From: Kaistia defluvii
GTDB lineage: Bacteria > Pseudomonadota > Alphaproteobacteria > Rhizobiales > Kaistiaceae
DNA length: 64,000 nt
Direction: 5' to 3'
Assembly: GCF_026343955.1 (NCBI RefSeq)
Contig: NZ_JAPKNI010000001.1
Span: forward strand, 558,001 to 622,000
The notes under the pieces: generated by a model
What the model was told of the DNA's origin: nothing
Database searches by the model: none
Seen by the model: the letters and a program-made list of their open reading frames with translations, nothing else
Shown here: positions 1-8,383 of the stretch, piece by piece
How the letters are laid out: every line of letters begins with the position of its first letter
Position numbering within the stretch: position 1 is the first letter of the stretch
Position numbers and translations under genes: made by a program

Positions 1-303
1 ATATTCGAGCGCGAGCGTCTTGGCCCCTCCGAGCAAGTCGCGCAGCATCGCCCGCATCTCGACCCAGCCGCGGAAGATCCGCTTGTCGATTTCGACGTCG
101 TGGAAGAAGAACTGGTCGACGGTATGGATGAGCAGCACCGGCGAACCGGATCGCGGCACGATCAGGAAGGCGCGGCGGGTCGGGTTTCGGACGACGCCCA
201 GGATGTGCCAGAGCAGCGGATTGCTGCCGCGATAATCGACCAGCAACCAGGCATCGATGCCCTCTGCCTGCATGAAGCGCTGGGCGGCGTCGAGATTGAA
301 CAT
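1..303 (-). CDS. M24-family (Xaa-Pro peptidase/creatinase-like) protein, N-terminal part only
   Basis: Reading the minus strand from the ATG at 303 gives 101 uninterrupted codons that run off the window edge, so only the N-terminus is visible. The translation begins MFNLDAAQRFMQAEGIDAWL and continues with VDYRGSNPLLWHILG, which resembles the creatinase_N domain that precedes the pita-bread M24 metallopeptidase domain in Xaa-Pro aminopeptidases, creatinase and ectoine hydrolase. The catalytic domain lies outside the window, so activity cannot be judged. It is the last visible gene of the minus-strand operon beginning near 7521, separated by 142 bp from the monooxygenase gene upstream of it. 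A hydrolytic role on an imported amide or peptide is inference. Confidence 0.72.
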   Translation of the reverse strand, partial: MFNLDAAQRFMQAEGIDAWLLVDYRGSNPLLWHILGVVRNPTRRAFLIVPRSGSPVLLIHTVDQFFFHDVEIDKRIFRGWVEMRAMLRDLLGGAKTLALEY

Positions 304-409
304 GGTGGTCCTCAGGCTCAGTCGGACTCCCTCTCCCTCTGGGATAGGCGTGGGGTGAGGGTCTTGCTTGTTCGTCAGCCGGGTTAAAGGAAGAAAGCCT
401 CTCACCCAA

Positions 410-433
410 CCCTCTCCCGCGGGCGGGAGAGGG
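410..433. repeat. Short palindromic repeat (family A, degenerate copy)
   Basis: A 24-bp inverted repeat of the type CCCTCTCCC-GCGGGC-GGGAGAGGG lies in the gap between the monooxygenase and peptidase genes. It resembles the cores of the other family A palindromes in the window and could fold as a hairpin downstream of the monooxygenase stop. No T-run follows, so it is not a classical terminator. Confidence 0.6.
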
Positions 434-445
434 CTGGGTAGAGCC

Positions 446-1816
446 CTATCCCCTCCAGAACGTCCTTCCCGGATGGTCGTCGCGCAATTGCCTCTGGCCT
501 TTGCCATAGAGGCTCTCGCGGAAGGTCGAGCCCTCATAGCCCGGCCGCATCAGGCCGCGGCGGCGCAGTTCCGGCACGACATATTTCACTGTGTCGACGA
601 AAGTGCCGGGGCGGATGGCGTAGGTGATGTTGAAGCCGTCGAGGTCGGCGATCTCGGCCCAGCGCTGCATCTCGTCGGCGATCGTCTTGCCGGAACCGAC
701 GAATTTCGGCCCCATGCCGCCGACGCCCATGTAATGGGCGATGTCGCGCAGCGTCCAGACGATGTCGGGATCGGCGTCCGAAAACAGATGCCGGGCGAAA
801 TGCGAGGCGTTCGGGTTGATCTCCGTCAGCGGCATGTCCGGATCGAATCTCGAAACGTCGAGGCCGACCGGGCCGGCAAACTGCACCATCGCCCCCTCGT
901 AATCGGCATAGGACAGCAATTCGGCATATTTCTCCTCCGCCTCGCCATCGGTTTCGGCGGCGATGATGGTGGTGACGGCGAACGCCTTGATGCTGCGCGG
1001 GTCGCGGCCGAGCGCCGCGGCGCGGGCGCGTACATTGGCGACGACAGGCGCGATCACCTCCGGCCGCGTGCCGTGCACGAAGACGCCCTCGGCATGGGTA
1101 GCGGCGAATTGCTGGCCGCGTGACGACGAACCGGCCTGGAAGAGCACAGGCGTTCTCTGCGGCGACGGCTCGGCGATGAAGGCGTCCGGGACAGTGAAGT
1201 AGCGGCCCTGATGCGCGATCGGATGCACCTTGGACGGATCGACATAGACGCCCCTCGCCTTGTCGATGACGACGGCATCGTCCTCCCAGGAGCCCTCCCA
1301 GAGCTTGTAGAGCACCTCCATGAACTCATCGCCGCGATCATAGCGCTCGTCATGCGAGAGTTGCTCGCCGGGGCCGAGATTGCGGGCGGCGCTGTCGAGA
1401 TACGACGTGACGATATTCCAGCCGATGCGTCCCTGGCTCGCATGGTCGAGGCTCGTCATCTTGCGGGCGAAAGAATAGGGCTGCTCGTAGGTGAGCGAGA
1501 CGGTCGCGGCGAAGCCGAGGTTCGTCGTCACCGCCGCCATGGCGGAAATGACCGAGAGCGGGTCGTTGATCGGCACCTGCGTCGCGGTGCGAAGCGCCGC
1601 GTCCGGCTTGCCCTGATAGACGTCCAGCATGCCGAGCACGTCGGCCAGGAAGATCGAGTCGAACCCCGCCCCTTCCAGCATCACGGCCAGTTCCGTCCAG
1701 TAGGTCAGGTCCTTGTAGCGATGCGACTGGTCCTCGGGATGACGCCACAGGCCGGACGAGATGTTGACCGGCGAGCAGTTCTCGAAGGCGTTCAGATGAA
1801 TCGTTCGGGCGGTCAT
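446..1816 (-). CDS. LLM-class flavin-dependent monooxygenase (NtaA/SnaA/DszA family)
   Basis: This 456-residue protein has the full length and motifs of the FMNH2-dependent monooxygenases that act on nitrilotriacetate, dibenzothiophene sulfone, pristinamycin or dimethylsulfide. Visible marks are FLADVLGMLDVYQG near residue 55, GRIGWNIVTSYLDSAARNLG near residue 130 and the later QAGSSSRGQQFAA segment, all typical of the family and of its flavin site. The enzyme would need a separate flavin reductase, and none is seen nearby. It follows the aminotransferase gene by 57 bp, which contain a palindrome, and is probably in the same operon as the ABC importer. Oxidative attack on a C-N or C-S bond of the imported compound is plausible, but the substrate is not predictable. 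Confidence 0.88.
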   Translation of the reverse strand: MTARTIHLNAFENCSPVNISSGLWRHPEDQSHRYKDLTYWTELAVMLEGAGFDSIFLADVLGMLDVYQGKPDAALRTATQVPINDPLSVISAMAAVTTNLGFAATVSLTYEQPYSFARKMTSLDHASQGRIGWNIVTSYLDSAARNLGPGEQLSHDERYDRGDEFMEVLYKLWEGSWEDDAVVIDKARGVYVDPSKVHPIAHQGRYFTVPDAFIAEPSPQRTPVLFQAGSSSRGQQFAATHAEGVFVHGTRPEVIAPVVANVRARAAALGRDPRSIKAFAVTTIIAAETDGEAEEKYAELLSYADYEGAMVQFAGPVGLDVSRFDPDMPLTEINPNASHFARHLFSDADPDIVWTLRDIAHYMGVGGMGPKFVGSGKTIADEMQRWAEIADLDGFNITYAIRPGTFVDTVKYVVPELRRRGLMRPGYEGSTFRESLYGKGQRQLRDDHPGRTFWRG

Positions 1817-1839
1817 GCGCGGTTCCCGGTGCTGGCTTC

Positions 1840-1864
1840 TCCCCTCTCCCTGAGGGAGAGGGGA
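1840..1864. repeat. Short palindromic repeat (family A)
   Basis: A near-perfect 25-bp palindrome of the form TCCCCTCTCCC-TGA-GGGAGAGGGGA sits between the aminotransferase and monooxygenase genes. It matches the outer arms of the long family A elements at 3057 and 21112. Confidence 0.75.
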
Positions 1865-1873
1865 GGAACAGTA

Positions 1874-3007
1874 TCACTCCGCCGACCCCACCGGTTCGGC
1901 GTCCTGGTAAGCTCTGGCGACGGCTTCGATCGCCGCGTCGATGTCGACGCTCTGGCCAAGAGCAGCGAGCGCCTGGCCATAGGCGACGACATTGGCGAGT
2001 ACCGGCCGATAGGCGGCGCGGATACCGGTATGATTGAGACGGACCAGCAGATGCTCGACACCGCCGACGCCGAGGCTGATCGCAGCCCCTTCGAATCCGC
2101 CCGATGCATCGACCAGCGCCTGCGGCTCGACGCCTGCCGGAACCGGCGCCGCCGTCACCAGCGCCGAGGCGGAACCGTCATCCTCGATCCACGGCGGGAC
2201 ACCAAGCGCCCGGAGGCCGGCGCGCGTCGCCCGGGCGGCAAGCTGGTGGCGCTCGATCACCGTCTCGATGGCGTCTTCTTCCGCATCGATCCGGTCGAGC
2301 GCCGCATCGAGCGCCCAGAATTCCAGCGGCGCCGGTGTGCCCGGCAGCGCATCGGCGCCGAGATCCAGCCATTTCTCCTTGAGATCGAGCAGCGACAAGG
2401 TAGAGAGCCGCAGCGCCGGCTCCTCGGCGATCTTTGCCCATGCCGCCTCGCTGACTGAGATGGCGGAAAGGCCGGCCGGGCCGCCCAGCCCCTTTTGCGG
2501 GCCGATGACGGCGATGTCGATCCCCAGAGTCTGGACCTCGAACTGGTGCGCACCGATCGAGGCGACGGCGTCGACCACCAGCAGCGCGCCGCGCGCCTTG
2601 GCGCTCTCGGCGATCTCCGGCAGCGGGTTCAAGACACCGTTCGCGGCCTCGCCATGCACGAGCACGACGACATCGACCTCGGCCATCGCGTCGAGCGCCG
2701 CCTGGAAGACCGCGAGATCCACGGGCCGGCCAGGTTCGGCCACGACATTTTCCACCACCGCGCCACCCCGGCGCAGCCAGGTGGCAAAGTAGTCGCCATA
2801 CATACTGGTGACGACGTTCAGAACCTTGAGCCCCGGCTTGGCGAGGCTGGCGGCGACTGCTTCCAGCGCCACGACCGCTTCCGCCTGGACGAAGACGACA
2901 TCGTCGAAGCTTCGCATCACCGCGCCGATCCGGTCGGCCAGCAGGGCATAGCCGACATCGGGATAAGCGGGCGGATCGAGCAGGTCTTCGGCGGCAAACT
3001 GGGTCAT
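1874..3007 (-). CDS. Class V PLP-dependent aminotransferase (alanine-glyoxylate type)
   Basis: This 377-residue protein belongs to the class V aminotransferase fold type I group that includes serine/alanine-glyoxylate and 2-aminoethylphosphonate aminotransferases. The PLP region is clear: VVVLVHGEAANGVLNPL places the substrate and cofactor loop near residue 130, VVDAVASIGAHQF holds the Asp that pairs with the pyridine nitrogen, and IGPQKGLGGPAGLS near residue 190 carries the probable Schiff-base lysine. It lies downstream of the polyamine-type ABC permeases and upstream of the flavin monooxygenase, which suggests amino-group removal from an imported amine or amino acid. Alanine-glyoxylate transamination itself is not shown. 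Confidence 0.86.
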   Translation of the reverse strand: MTQFAAEDLLDPPAYPDVGYALLADRIGAVMRSFDDVVFVQAEAVVALEAVAASLAKPGLKVLNVVTSMYGDYFATWLRRGGAVVENVVAEPGRPVDLAVFQAALDAMAEVDVVVLVHGEAANGVLNPLPEIAESAKARGALLVVDAVASIGAHQFEVQTLGIDIAVIGPQKGLGGPAGLSAISVSEAAWAKIAEEPALRLSTLSLLDLKEKWLDLGADALPGTPAPLEFWALDAALDRIDAEEDAIETVIERHQLAARATRAGLRALGVPPWIEDDGSASALVTAAPVPAGVEPQALVDASGGFEGAAISLGVGGVEHLLVRLNHTGIRAAYRPVLANVVAYGQALAALGQSVDIDAAIEAVARAYQDAEPVGSAE

Positions 3008-3056
3008 CGATTTCGATCTCTTGCTGGAACCGGGTCCGGGGGAAGGCTGGCCTTTA

Positions 3057-3180
3057 CCCTCTCCCTGAGGGAGAGGTCGGACCGACAGATCCGCGTGAGG
3101 GTTTAGGGAACTATTCGGTGAGGTCGTAAACCCTCACCCGCCGGCCTTCGGCCGTCGACCTCTCCCTCAGGGAGAGGTGA
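3057..3180. repeat. Long palindromic intergenic repeat, family A, copy 1
   Basis: About 124 bp between the permease and aminotransferase genes form a composite palindrome. The outer arms are CCTCTCCCTGAGGGAGAGGT and its mirror. Inside are GTGAGGGTTTAGGGAAC facing GTAAACCCTCAC, then a CCGGCCTTCGGCCG hairpin. The copy at 21112-21235 has the same order and nearly the same sequence although the neighbouring genes are unrelated. It is a dispersed non-coding element of unknown function that may also fold in the operon transcript. Confidence 0.88.
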
Positions 3181-3198
3181 AGTAAGCCGACAGCTCAT

Positions 3199-4041
3199 TC
3201 ACCCACCTCCAACCCCTGCCCGCCCCGAACGTCGCGAAAGCTGGAAGCAGAGCGCCGCGAGGCCGAGCAGGGTTACCGTGAACAGGAACACGACCGTCGC
3301 CGCCGCATAGACGGAGGGCGCCGGACCATATTGCAGGCTGCCATAGAGATAGACCGGCAGCGTGTTGACGGTCGGCGTCGTCAGGAAGGCAGCGACGACG
3401 AGATTGTCGAAGCAGAAGGCATAGGACATCAGCCCGCCTGCCAGGATCGCCGGCAAAAGCTGCGGCAGCACGATGAACCACAGCGTCTTCAGCCGCGTGC
3501 TGCCGAGATCGGCGGCAGCCTCCTCCAGCTTTGGATCGAGCGTCAGGGCGCGGGCGCGCACGATCAGCGCCGTGACCGCGATGGCGGCCGGCGTGATGCC
3601 GGCGATCAGCGTCGCCGCCCCCAGCGGAATGCCGGTCACGGCATAGAACAGCAGCAGCGAGACACCGATGACCACTTCCGGCACGATCAGCAGGATATAG
3701 GTCAGGCCCGACAGCCATTTTCGCACGGAGGGACTCGGGTGGCGCACCAGCGCGTAGCCGAGCGAGGCGCCCATGCCGAGCGCGATCAGCGCGGCCCAGA
3801 AGGCGACATAGAGGCTGGTCTGGACCGAGCGGCGCAGGGCCAAGTCGTTCCAGGCGGCCGGGTACCACTCAAGCGTCCAGCCGGTGAAATTCGACGTCTG
3901 CTTGCCGACGACGCCGAGATTGAACGAATAGATCATCGAGATGGCGAGCGGCGCGAACAGGAACAGGATCGCGAGGCCGAACCAGAGCGTCAGCCCGGCA
4001 TCGGTGATGCGCTTCTGCCGGCCATCCATGCGGACGCTCAT
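3199..4041 (-). CDS. ABC transporter permease, PotC-like
   Basis: This 280-residue inner-membrane protein has six hydrophobic segments starting with FGLAILFLFAPLAISMIYSF and the EAAxxxG coupling loop seen as LEEAAADLGSTRLKTLWF near residue 175, which contacts the ATPase. This is the arrangement of PotC/YdcV-type permeases for polyamine or related substrates. Its ATG overlaps the stop of the PotB-like gene by 4 bp (ATGA, 4038-4041), so the two permeases are probably made in equal amounts. The substrate is inferred only at family level. Confidence 0.9.
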   Translation of the reverse strand: MSVRMDGRQKRITDAGLTLWFGLAILFLFAPLAISMIYSFNLGVVGKQTSNFTGWTLEWYPAAWNDLALRRSVQTSLYVAFWAALIALGMGASLGYALVRHPSPSVRKWLSGLTYILLIVPEVVIGVSLLLFYAVTGIPLGAATLIAGITPAAIAVTALIVRARALTLDPKLEEAAADLGSTRLKTLWFIVLPQLLPAILAGGLMSYAFCFDNLVVAAFLTTPTVNTLPVYLYGSLQYGPAPSVYAAATVVFLFTVTLLGLAALCFQLSRRSGRAGVGGG

Positions 4042-4928
4042 GCCGCCACCTCGGCAAAGCCCTTGGTGAGCCGGGCGAGCGCGGCGACGACGACCGCAAC
4101 GGCGATGAGCACCAGCACCGCCATGGCCGAGCCGAGCGCATAGTTCTGCGATTGCAGATATTGCGACGAGATCGCCTGCCCCATCAGCACGCCGCGACTG
4201 CCGCCGAGCAGCTTCGGGATCACCATCTCACCCAGCATCGGCACGGCGGTCAGAAGCACGGCGGTGGCGATGCCCGGCCGCGCCATCGGCAGGGTCACCG
4301 CCCAGAAGGTCTGGAAGCGGCTGGCGCCGAGATCGCGGCTCGCCTCGAGCAAAGCGGGCGGCATGCGGTCGAGCACGACGAAGAGCGGCACGATAGCGAT
4401 CGGCAGATAGGCATAGACCATGCCGATGAAGACGGCCGTCTTGGTGTCGAGCAGGTCGAGCGGCCCGTCATGCAGATGCAGGAAGTTCAGCACCCCCTCG
4501 AACACGCCGCCGCGCGCCAAGAGGATCTGCCACGACATGACGCGGACCAGGAAGGACGAGAAATAGGGAATGAGGATCAGGACGAGCGCCAGCGTGCGGA
4601 AGCGCCCGGCCTTTCGCGCGATGAAATAGGCGACGGGAAAGGCGACGGCGAGGCATAATGCCGAGGCGGTGATCGCAAACTGCACCGTGCGCAGGAAGGT
4701 CGAGAGGTAGAAGCCGGAAAGCGCGGTCTGGTAGTTCTTCAGCGTGAAGCCGAGCTCGACCGCGCCGAACAGCGAATTGCCGAAGGAATAGACGACCGTG
4801 AAGGCGAGCGGCGCCAGGAAGAAGATGGCGAGCCAGGCGGTCGGGATGGCGGCGAACAGCTGATCGGAAACCCGCGCCGGGGGCGCGCGCTTGGATATCG
4901 GCTGACTATGTTGGCTCGCGGAGATCAT
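4038..4928 (-). CDS. ABC transporter permease, PotB-like
   Basis: This 296-residue protein has a cytoplasmic N-terminus, then IPTAWLAIFFLAPLAFTVVY as the first membrane span, about six spans in all, and the coupling loop LEASRDLGASRFQTFWAVTL near residue 195. It pairs with the PotC-like permease, which it overlaps by 4 bp. Between it and the upstream substrate-binding-protein gene are 326 bp containing a family B palindrome. The importer it helps form is of the spermidine/putrescine class, but members of this class also take amino acids, opines and other cations. Confidence 0.9.
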   Translation of the reverse strand: MISASQHSQPISKRAPPARVSDQLFAAIPTAWLAIFFLAPLAFTVVYSFGNSLFGAVELGFTLKNYQTALSGFYLSTFLRTVQFAITASALCLAVAFPVAYFIARKAGRFRTLALVLILIPYFSSFLVRVMSWQILLARGGVFEGVLNFLHLHDGPLDLLDTKTAVFIGMVYAYLPIAIVPLFVVLDRMPPALLEASRDLGASRFQTFWAVTLPMARPGIATAVLLTAVPMLGEMVIPKLLGGSRGVLMGQAISSQYLQSQNYALGSAMAVLVLIAVAVVVAALARLTKGFAEVAA

Positions 4929-5254
4929 CGGCCCTTTGGAACAAGATACATCGACACGGCGCCTGCTTCTTTAGCGCGCGATGAGGAAACCTTCGCGCAA
5001 GGAAGGTCCCTCACCCCAGCGCTCTCCCGCAAGCTGTAGAGGGGGCGGACGGAGCTTATTGCACCGTCGAGACAGCCCCGGATCAGGCTCCGCCATCATC
5101 CTGAGGTGCTTCGCGTCAGCGAAGCCTCGAAGGAGGGTCCAGCCAGGCAATCCCGGCGTCTCCTGGATCCTCCTTCGAGGCCCGGCTTTGCCGGGCGCCT
5201 CAGGATGATGGTCGAGTCATGCGAAGGCTATTTCCCAGAGAGGAAGCCCGCACT
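4929..5254. other. Intergenic gap between binding-protein and permease genes
   Basis: No gene is supported in these 326 bp. They hold the family B palindrome (5094-5210). The short GC-rich open frames here do not have coding character. The gap lies inside an otherwise tight operon. Confidence 0.6.
5094..5210. repeat. Palindromic intergenic repeat, family B, copy 1
   Basis: The element is bounded by CATCATCCTGAGG and its exact mirror CCTCAGGATGATG. The left arm contains a TGCTTCGCGTCAGCGAAGC hairpin followed by CTCGAAGGA, and the right arm has TCCTTCGAGGCCCGGC followed by TTTGCCGGGC. The same arms recur at 29217-29353, while the centre differs in length and sequence. Here it separates the substrate-binding-protein gene from its permease genes, where it could stabilise the upstream mRNA or attenuate read-through. 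Confidence 0.88.
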
Positions 5255-6382
5255 TCACCCCCCCGCCGCGGCCTGGATCTCGGTCTGCACCTCGAGATAG
5301 ACGCCGATCGTCGCAGGATCGACGACGAAGGAGGTCAGCTTGGAGAAGTCGAGATCCTTGCCGCCGAAGATCAGGTCGGCGTTCTTGGTGTCGGCCGGCA
5401 GCTTCTCCCGCAGGCCGGCCAGCGCCGCCGGGAAGCCGATATATTGGGTCTCCGCAAGCTGGACTTCGGGCTCGAGCTGATAGGACAGGAAGTCATAGAC
5501 CTGGTCGAGGTTCGGCGCCTTGGCGGGGATGGCGTAATTGTCGACCCAGAGTTCGCTCATCGGGCCCGGCACGACGAATTTCAGCTTCGGATTGAGGCCG
5601 ATGGCGGCGCGGGCGGTGCCCTGGTTGGTCTGGGCCAGCACGATCGAGCCATTGGCGAGCTGGTTCGGGTCGAGGCCGGAGAACGTCTTCACATGCTTGG
5701 CGAAGGCCTTGATCTCCTCGCCGGCGGCGCGGATCTCGGCCTCCGTCGCCTTGTTCCAGTCCTTGCCATGCGTCCAGAGCGACATGCCGATGGTTTCCCA
5801 GCCCGAATCCGACAGCCGCACCTTGCCGCTGACGCCGGGTTTGGCGCCCGCATCGAGGAAGTCCTGCCAGGTCTTGATCTCAGCCCCGACGGCTTCCGGA
5901 TCGTAGACGACGCCGAGCACGCCCCAGTCCTTCGGGATCGAATATTTGTTGCCGGGGTCATAGTCGCGATCGAGCAGCGCCGGGTCGAGCGAGGCAAAGT
6001 TCAGCCGGTTATGGTCGATCTCCTGCAGCAGGCCCTTGTCGGCCATTTGCTTGATCCAGCTCGAGCTCGGGATGACGAGATCGAAATCGGCGCCGGCCGG
6101 GCTGTTCAGCTTGGCGAACAGCGTCTCGTTGGAATCGTAGGAGGTGATGTTGGGCGTGACGCCCGACTTGCGCGTGTAGTTGGCTAGGCTCTGATTGGAG
6201 AAATAGTTCGGCCAGGAGAAGACGTTGAGCGTGCCGCCGGTGGTCTCGGCCGAAGCGCCGCCCGGGAAGGCCGAGCCGACGGCAAGCGCCGCCGGGGCCG
6301 CGCCCAGCAAGCCGAGAACGGCGCGGCGGCTGAAGCCCGCGCCGCGAAGGGAACCGTTGGGAAGAAGCAGATGCCGGGTCAT
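5255..6382 (-). CDS. Periplasmic polyamine-type substrate-binding protein (PotD family), Tat-type signal
   Basis: This 375-residue protein starts with a long N-region containing FSRRAVLGLLG, a twin-arginine motif, then a hydrophobic stretch ending GGASAET, so export in folded form is likely. The mature part begins GGTLNVFSWPNYFSNQSLAN, the strand-and-loop start of PotD/PotF-type binding proteins, and continues with TPNITSYDSNETLFAKLNS and DFDLVIPSSSWIKQMADKGLL. It captures the substrate for the PotB/PotC-like permeases. The ATPase gene ends only 14 bp upstream. Confidence 0.9.
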   Translation of the reverse strand: MTRHLLLPNGSLRGAGFSRRAVLGLLGAAPAALAVGSAFPGGASAETTGGTLNVFSWPNYFSNQSLANYTRKSGVTPNITSYDSNETLFAKLNSPAGADFDLVIPSSSWIKQMADKGLLQEIDHNRLNFASLDPALLDRDYDPGNKYSIPKDWGVLGVVYDPEAVGAEIKTWQDFLDAGAKPGVSGKVRLSDSGWETIGMSLWTHGKDWNKATEAEIRAAGEEIKAFAKHVKTFSGLDPNQLANGSIVLAQTNQGTARAAIGLNPKLKFVVPGPMSELWVDNYAIPAKAPNLDQVYDFLSYQLEPEVQLAETQYIGFPAALAGLREKLPADTKNADLIFGGKDLDFSKLTSFVVDPATIGVYLEVQTEIQAAAGG

Positions 6383-6396
6383 GACGGGGATCCTTG

Positions 6397-7521
6397 TCAG
6401 GAGGACGGACGAAGGGAGTTGGCAACGGGCTCGTCGCGATAGGCGCGCGCGGCACGGTCCGCGAAGGAGACCAGGACGGCGTCGCCGGGATGGCGCTCGA
6501 TGCCGTCCGAACTAGCGCGGCGCTCGATCGATTCAAAGGCGATGCCGCCGGCCGTCACCGCGCGCAGCCGCAGCGAGGGGCCGAGCGCCACGGCGTCGAC
6601 GAGGCGCGCGGTGAAGCGGTTGGGGCCGGAGGTGCTGTCCGCCGAGGCGGGGGAGAATTGGGTTTCTTCCGGCCGGACGATGACCAGCGCCGGATCGCCG
6701 GATTTCAGCGCGGGGTCGATATGCGAGGCCGCGAGGGGGCCGAGGTCGGAGAGAAGCGCCCCGTCCTCGCCGAGCGTGGCGCGGATCTGATTGGCGCTGC
6801 CGACGAACAAGGCGGTCCAGGCATTGACGGGGCGATCATAGATCGTGGCGGGGTCGCCGACCTGCTCGAAGCCGCCATGGCGCATTACCGCGAGCCGATC
6901 GGCCATGCCGAAAGCCTCTTCCTGGTCATGCGTGATGTAGATGAAGGTGGCGCCGAGCTCGGTCTGGATGCGGCGAAGCTCGCGCTGCATTTCTTCCCGC
7001 AACTTGCGGTCGAGCGCCCCGAGCGGTTCGTCGAGCAGCAGCACGGCCGGTTCGTTCGCAAGCGCCCGGGCGAGCGCCACGCGCTGCTGCATGCCGCCGG
7101 AAAGCTGGTTCGGCTTGCGGTCGCCGACATCGGAAAGGCGGACCAGCTCGAGCAGTTCGCCGGCCTTCCTGCGGCGGGCGCTGCGGCCGACGCCGCGCAT
7201 CCTCGGGCCATAGGCGACGTTGTCGATGACGCTCATATGCGGAAATAGCGCGTAGCTCTGGAACACCGTGTTGACGTCGCGCCGCTCGGCTGGAACGGCC
7301 GTGACATTCTCGCCCGAAATCCAGACGGAGCCTTCGTCGGGCGCCTCGAACCCGCCGATGATGCGCATCGCCGTGGTCTTGCCGCTGCCGCTCGGGCCGA
7401 CGATGGCCAGGAATTCGCCGCGCGGCACCTCCAGCGACAGGCCGGACAGCACCCGCTCACCGCCAAAGCTCTTGGCGATGCCATGCAGCGCGACTGCGAT
7501 CGGAGGGAGACTTTGCGTCAT
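6397..7521 (-). CDS. ABC transporter ATP-binding protein, PotA-like
   Basis: This 374-residue cytoplasmic ATPase has a Walker A at GPSGSGKTTAMRI (about residue 40), a Q-loop, the signature LSGGMQQRVALARAL, Walker B LLLDEPLGALD and the switch histidine in YITHDQEEAF. The last ~120 residues, including EETQFSPASADS, form the TOBE-type regulatory domain of the polyamine/iron/maltose ATPase group. It is the first gene of the importer operon. The 159 bp upstream separate it from gluconokinase, which reads in the same direction, so the operon promoter probably lies there, but no convincing -35/-10 pair was found. Confidence 0.92.
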   Translation of the reverse strand: MTQSLPPIAVALHGIAKSFGGERVLSGLSLEVPRGEFLAIVGPSGSGKTTAMRIIGGFEAPDEGSVWISGENVTAVPAERRDVNTVFQSYALFPHMSVIDNVAYGPRMRGVGRSARRRKAGELLELVRLSDVGDRKPNQLSGGMQQRVALARALANEPAVLLLDEPLGALDRKLREEMQRELRRIQTELGATFIYITHDQEEAFGMADRLAVMRHGGFEQVGDPATIYDRPVNAWTALFVGSANQIRATLGEDGALLSDLGPLAASHIDPALKSGDPALVIVRPEETQFSPASADSTSGPNRFTARLVDAVALGPSLRLRAVTAGGIAFESIERRASSDGIERHPGDAVLVSFADRAARAYRDEPVANSLRPSS

Positions 7522-7680
7522 GGGCGATTGCGAACCGGAAGCCGGGAGGGGCCGCGGCGGGAAAACCGCCGCCAGACAACTAGTACGGGGACCCCCGGCA
7601 AGAATCGAGTTGGATTGTTGCCAAGATCCGGCCCGGCTGAGTTTCTTGTTCCGCTTTTGCGCCGGAGGGGCAAATCCTCG

Positions 7681-8244
7681 TCAGTTCAAGGGGTTGACCG
7701 TGGCGCCGCCGGCAAGCTCGGCGGCCGCGCGGCGCACAATCTCGGCAATCGGGACATCGACCGCGACGGGAAGCACGTCGGGCTCGTCCGCGCCGGGACG
7801 CTCCAGCGTCGCATACTGGCTGTCGAGCAGGCTCGGCGGCATGAAGTGGCCCTTGCGCGCGCCGAGCCGGTCCTTGACCAGCGATTGCGGCGCATCGAGG
7901 AAGACGAAGCGGATCGGCTGGCCGGCGGCAGCGCGGATGCGGTCGCGGTAGATCTTCCTGAGGGCCGAGCAGGCGACGACGATGCCGGCGGGATGGGCCG
8001 CGCGGTCGCCCAGCGTCGCGCCGATCCTGTCGAGCCAGGGCCAGCGGTCGTCGTCGACCAGCGGCGTGCCGCTCGCCATCTTGGCGACGTTCGCCGGGCT
8101 GTGCAGGCCGTCGCCGTCGACGAAATCGATGCCGAGCGCTTCGGACAGCCCCTCTCCGATGCTGGATTTGCCCGAGCCGGAGACGCCCATGACGATGATG
8201 GCGAGCCGCGCGGGCGCGCCCTGTTCCGATTGCGTCGTCACCAT
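7681..8244 (-). CDS. gntK: Gluconokinase (thermoresistant, P-loop type)
   Basis: From the ATG at 8244 the protein has 187 residues, the usual size for GntK. It opens with LAIIVMGVSGSGKSSIGEGL, the Walker A of gluconate kinases, followed by DFVDGDGLHSPANVAKMASG, the substrate-binding DGDxxH segment, and later VVACSALRKIYRDRIR and GHFMPPSLLDSQYATLE, all strongly conserved in the family. It phosphorylates D-gluconate to 6-phosphogluconate, feeding the Entner-Doudoroff or pentose phosphate routes. The frame stays open further upstream, but that part lacks family similarity, so the start at MVTTQSEQG is preferred. It follows the GH130 gene by 139 bp in the same direction. Confidence 0.92.
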   Translation of the reverse strand: MVTTQSEQGAPARLAIIVMGVSGSGKSSIGEGLSEALGIDFVDGDGLHSPANVAKMASGTPLVDDDRWPWLDRIGATLGDRAAHPAGIVVACSALRKIYRDRIRAAAGQPIRFVFLDAPQSLVKDRLGARKGHFMPPSLLDSQYATLERPGADEPDVLPVAVDVPIAEIVRRAAAELAGGATVNPLN

Positions 8245-8342
8245 GAAATGCGTTCCGCCCCACCCCGTTGAGAAACCACCGGACAAGGCATAGCGCGAGC
8301 CGAGGGCGAACGTCCACCGGGGAACAGCCCGCCTGGCGCGAC

Positions 8343-8375
8343 CGCGCCACCCTTCCCCTGCGGGAGGATGGCGCG
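8343..8375. repeat. Hairpin between GH130 and gluconokinase genes
   Basis: CGCGCCA at 8343 and TGGCGCG at 8369-8375 can pair, with a TTCCCCTGCGGGAGGA core that echoes family A repeats. It lies 9 bp downstream of the GH130 stop codon (minus strand). There is no T-run, so a processing or stabilising hairpin is as likely as a terminator. Confidence 0.5.
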
Positions 8376-8383
8376 AGGCGGGC

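Noticed and set aside
3000-3120. EcfG-like GGAAC motifs near 3026 and 3108
   Set aside because: Neither is followed by CGTT at the right distance, and there is no gene in that direction.
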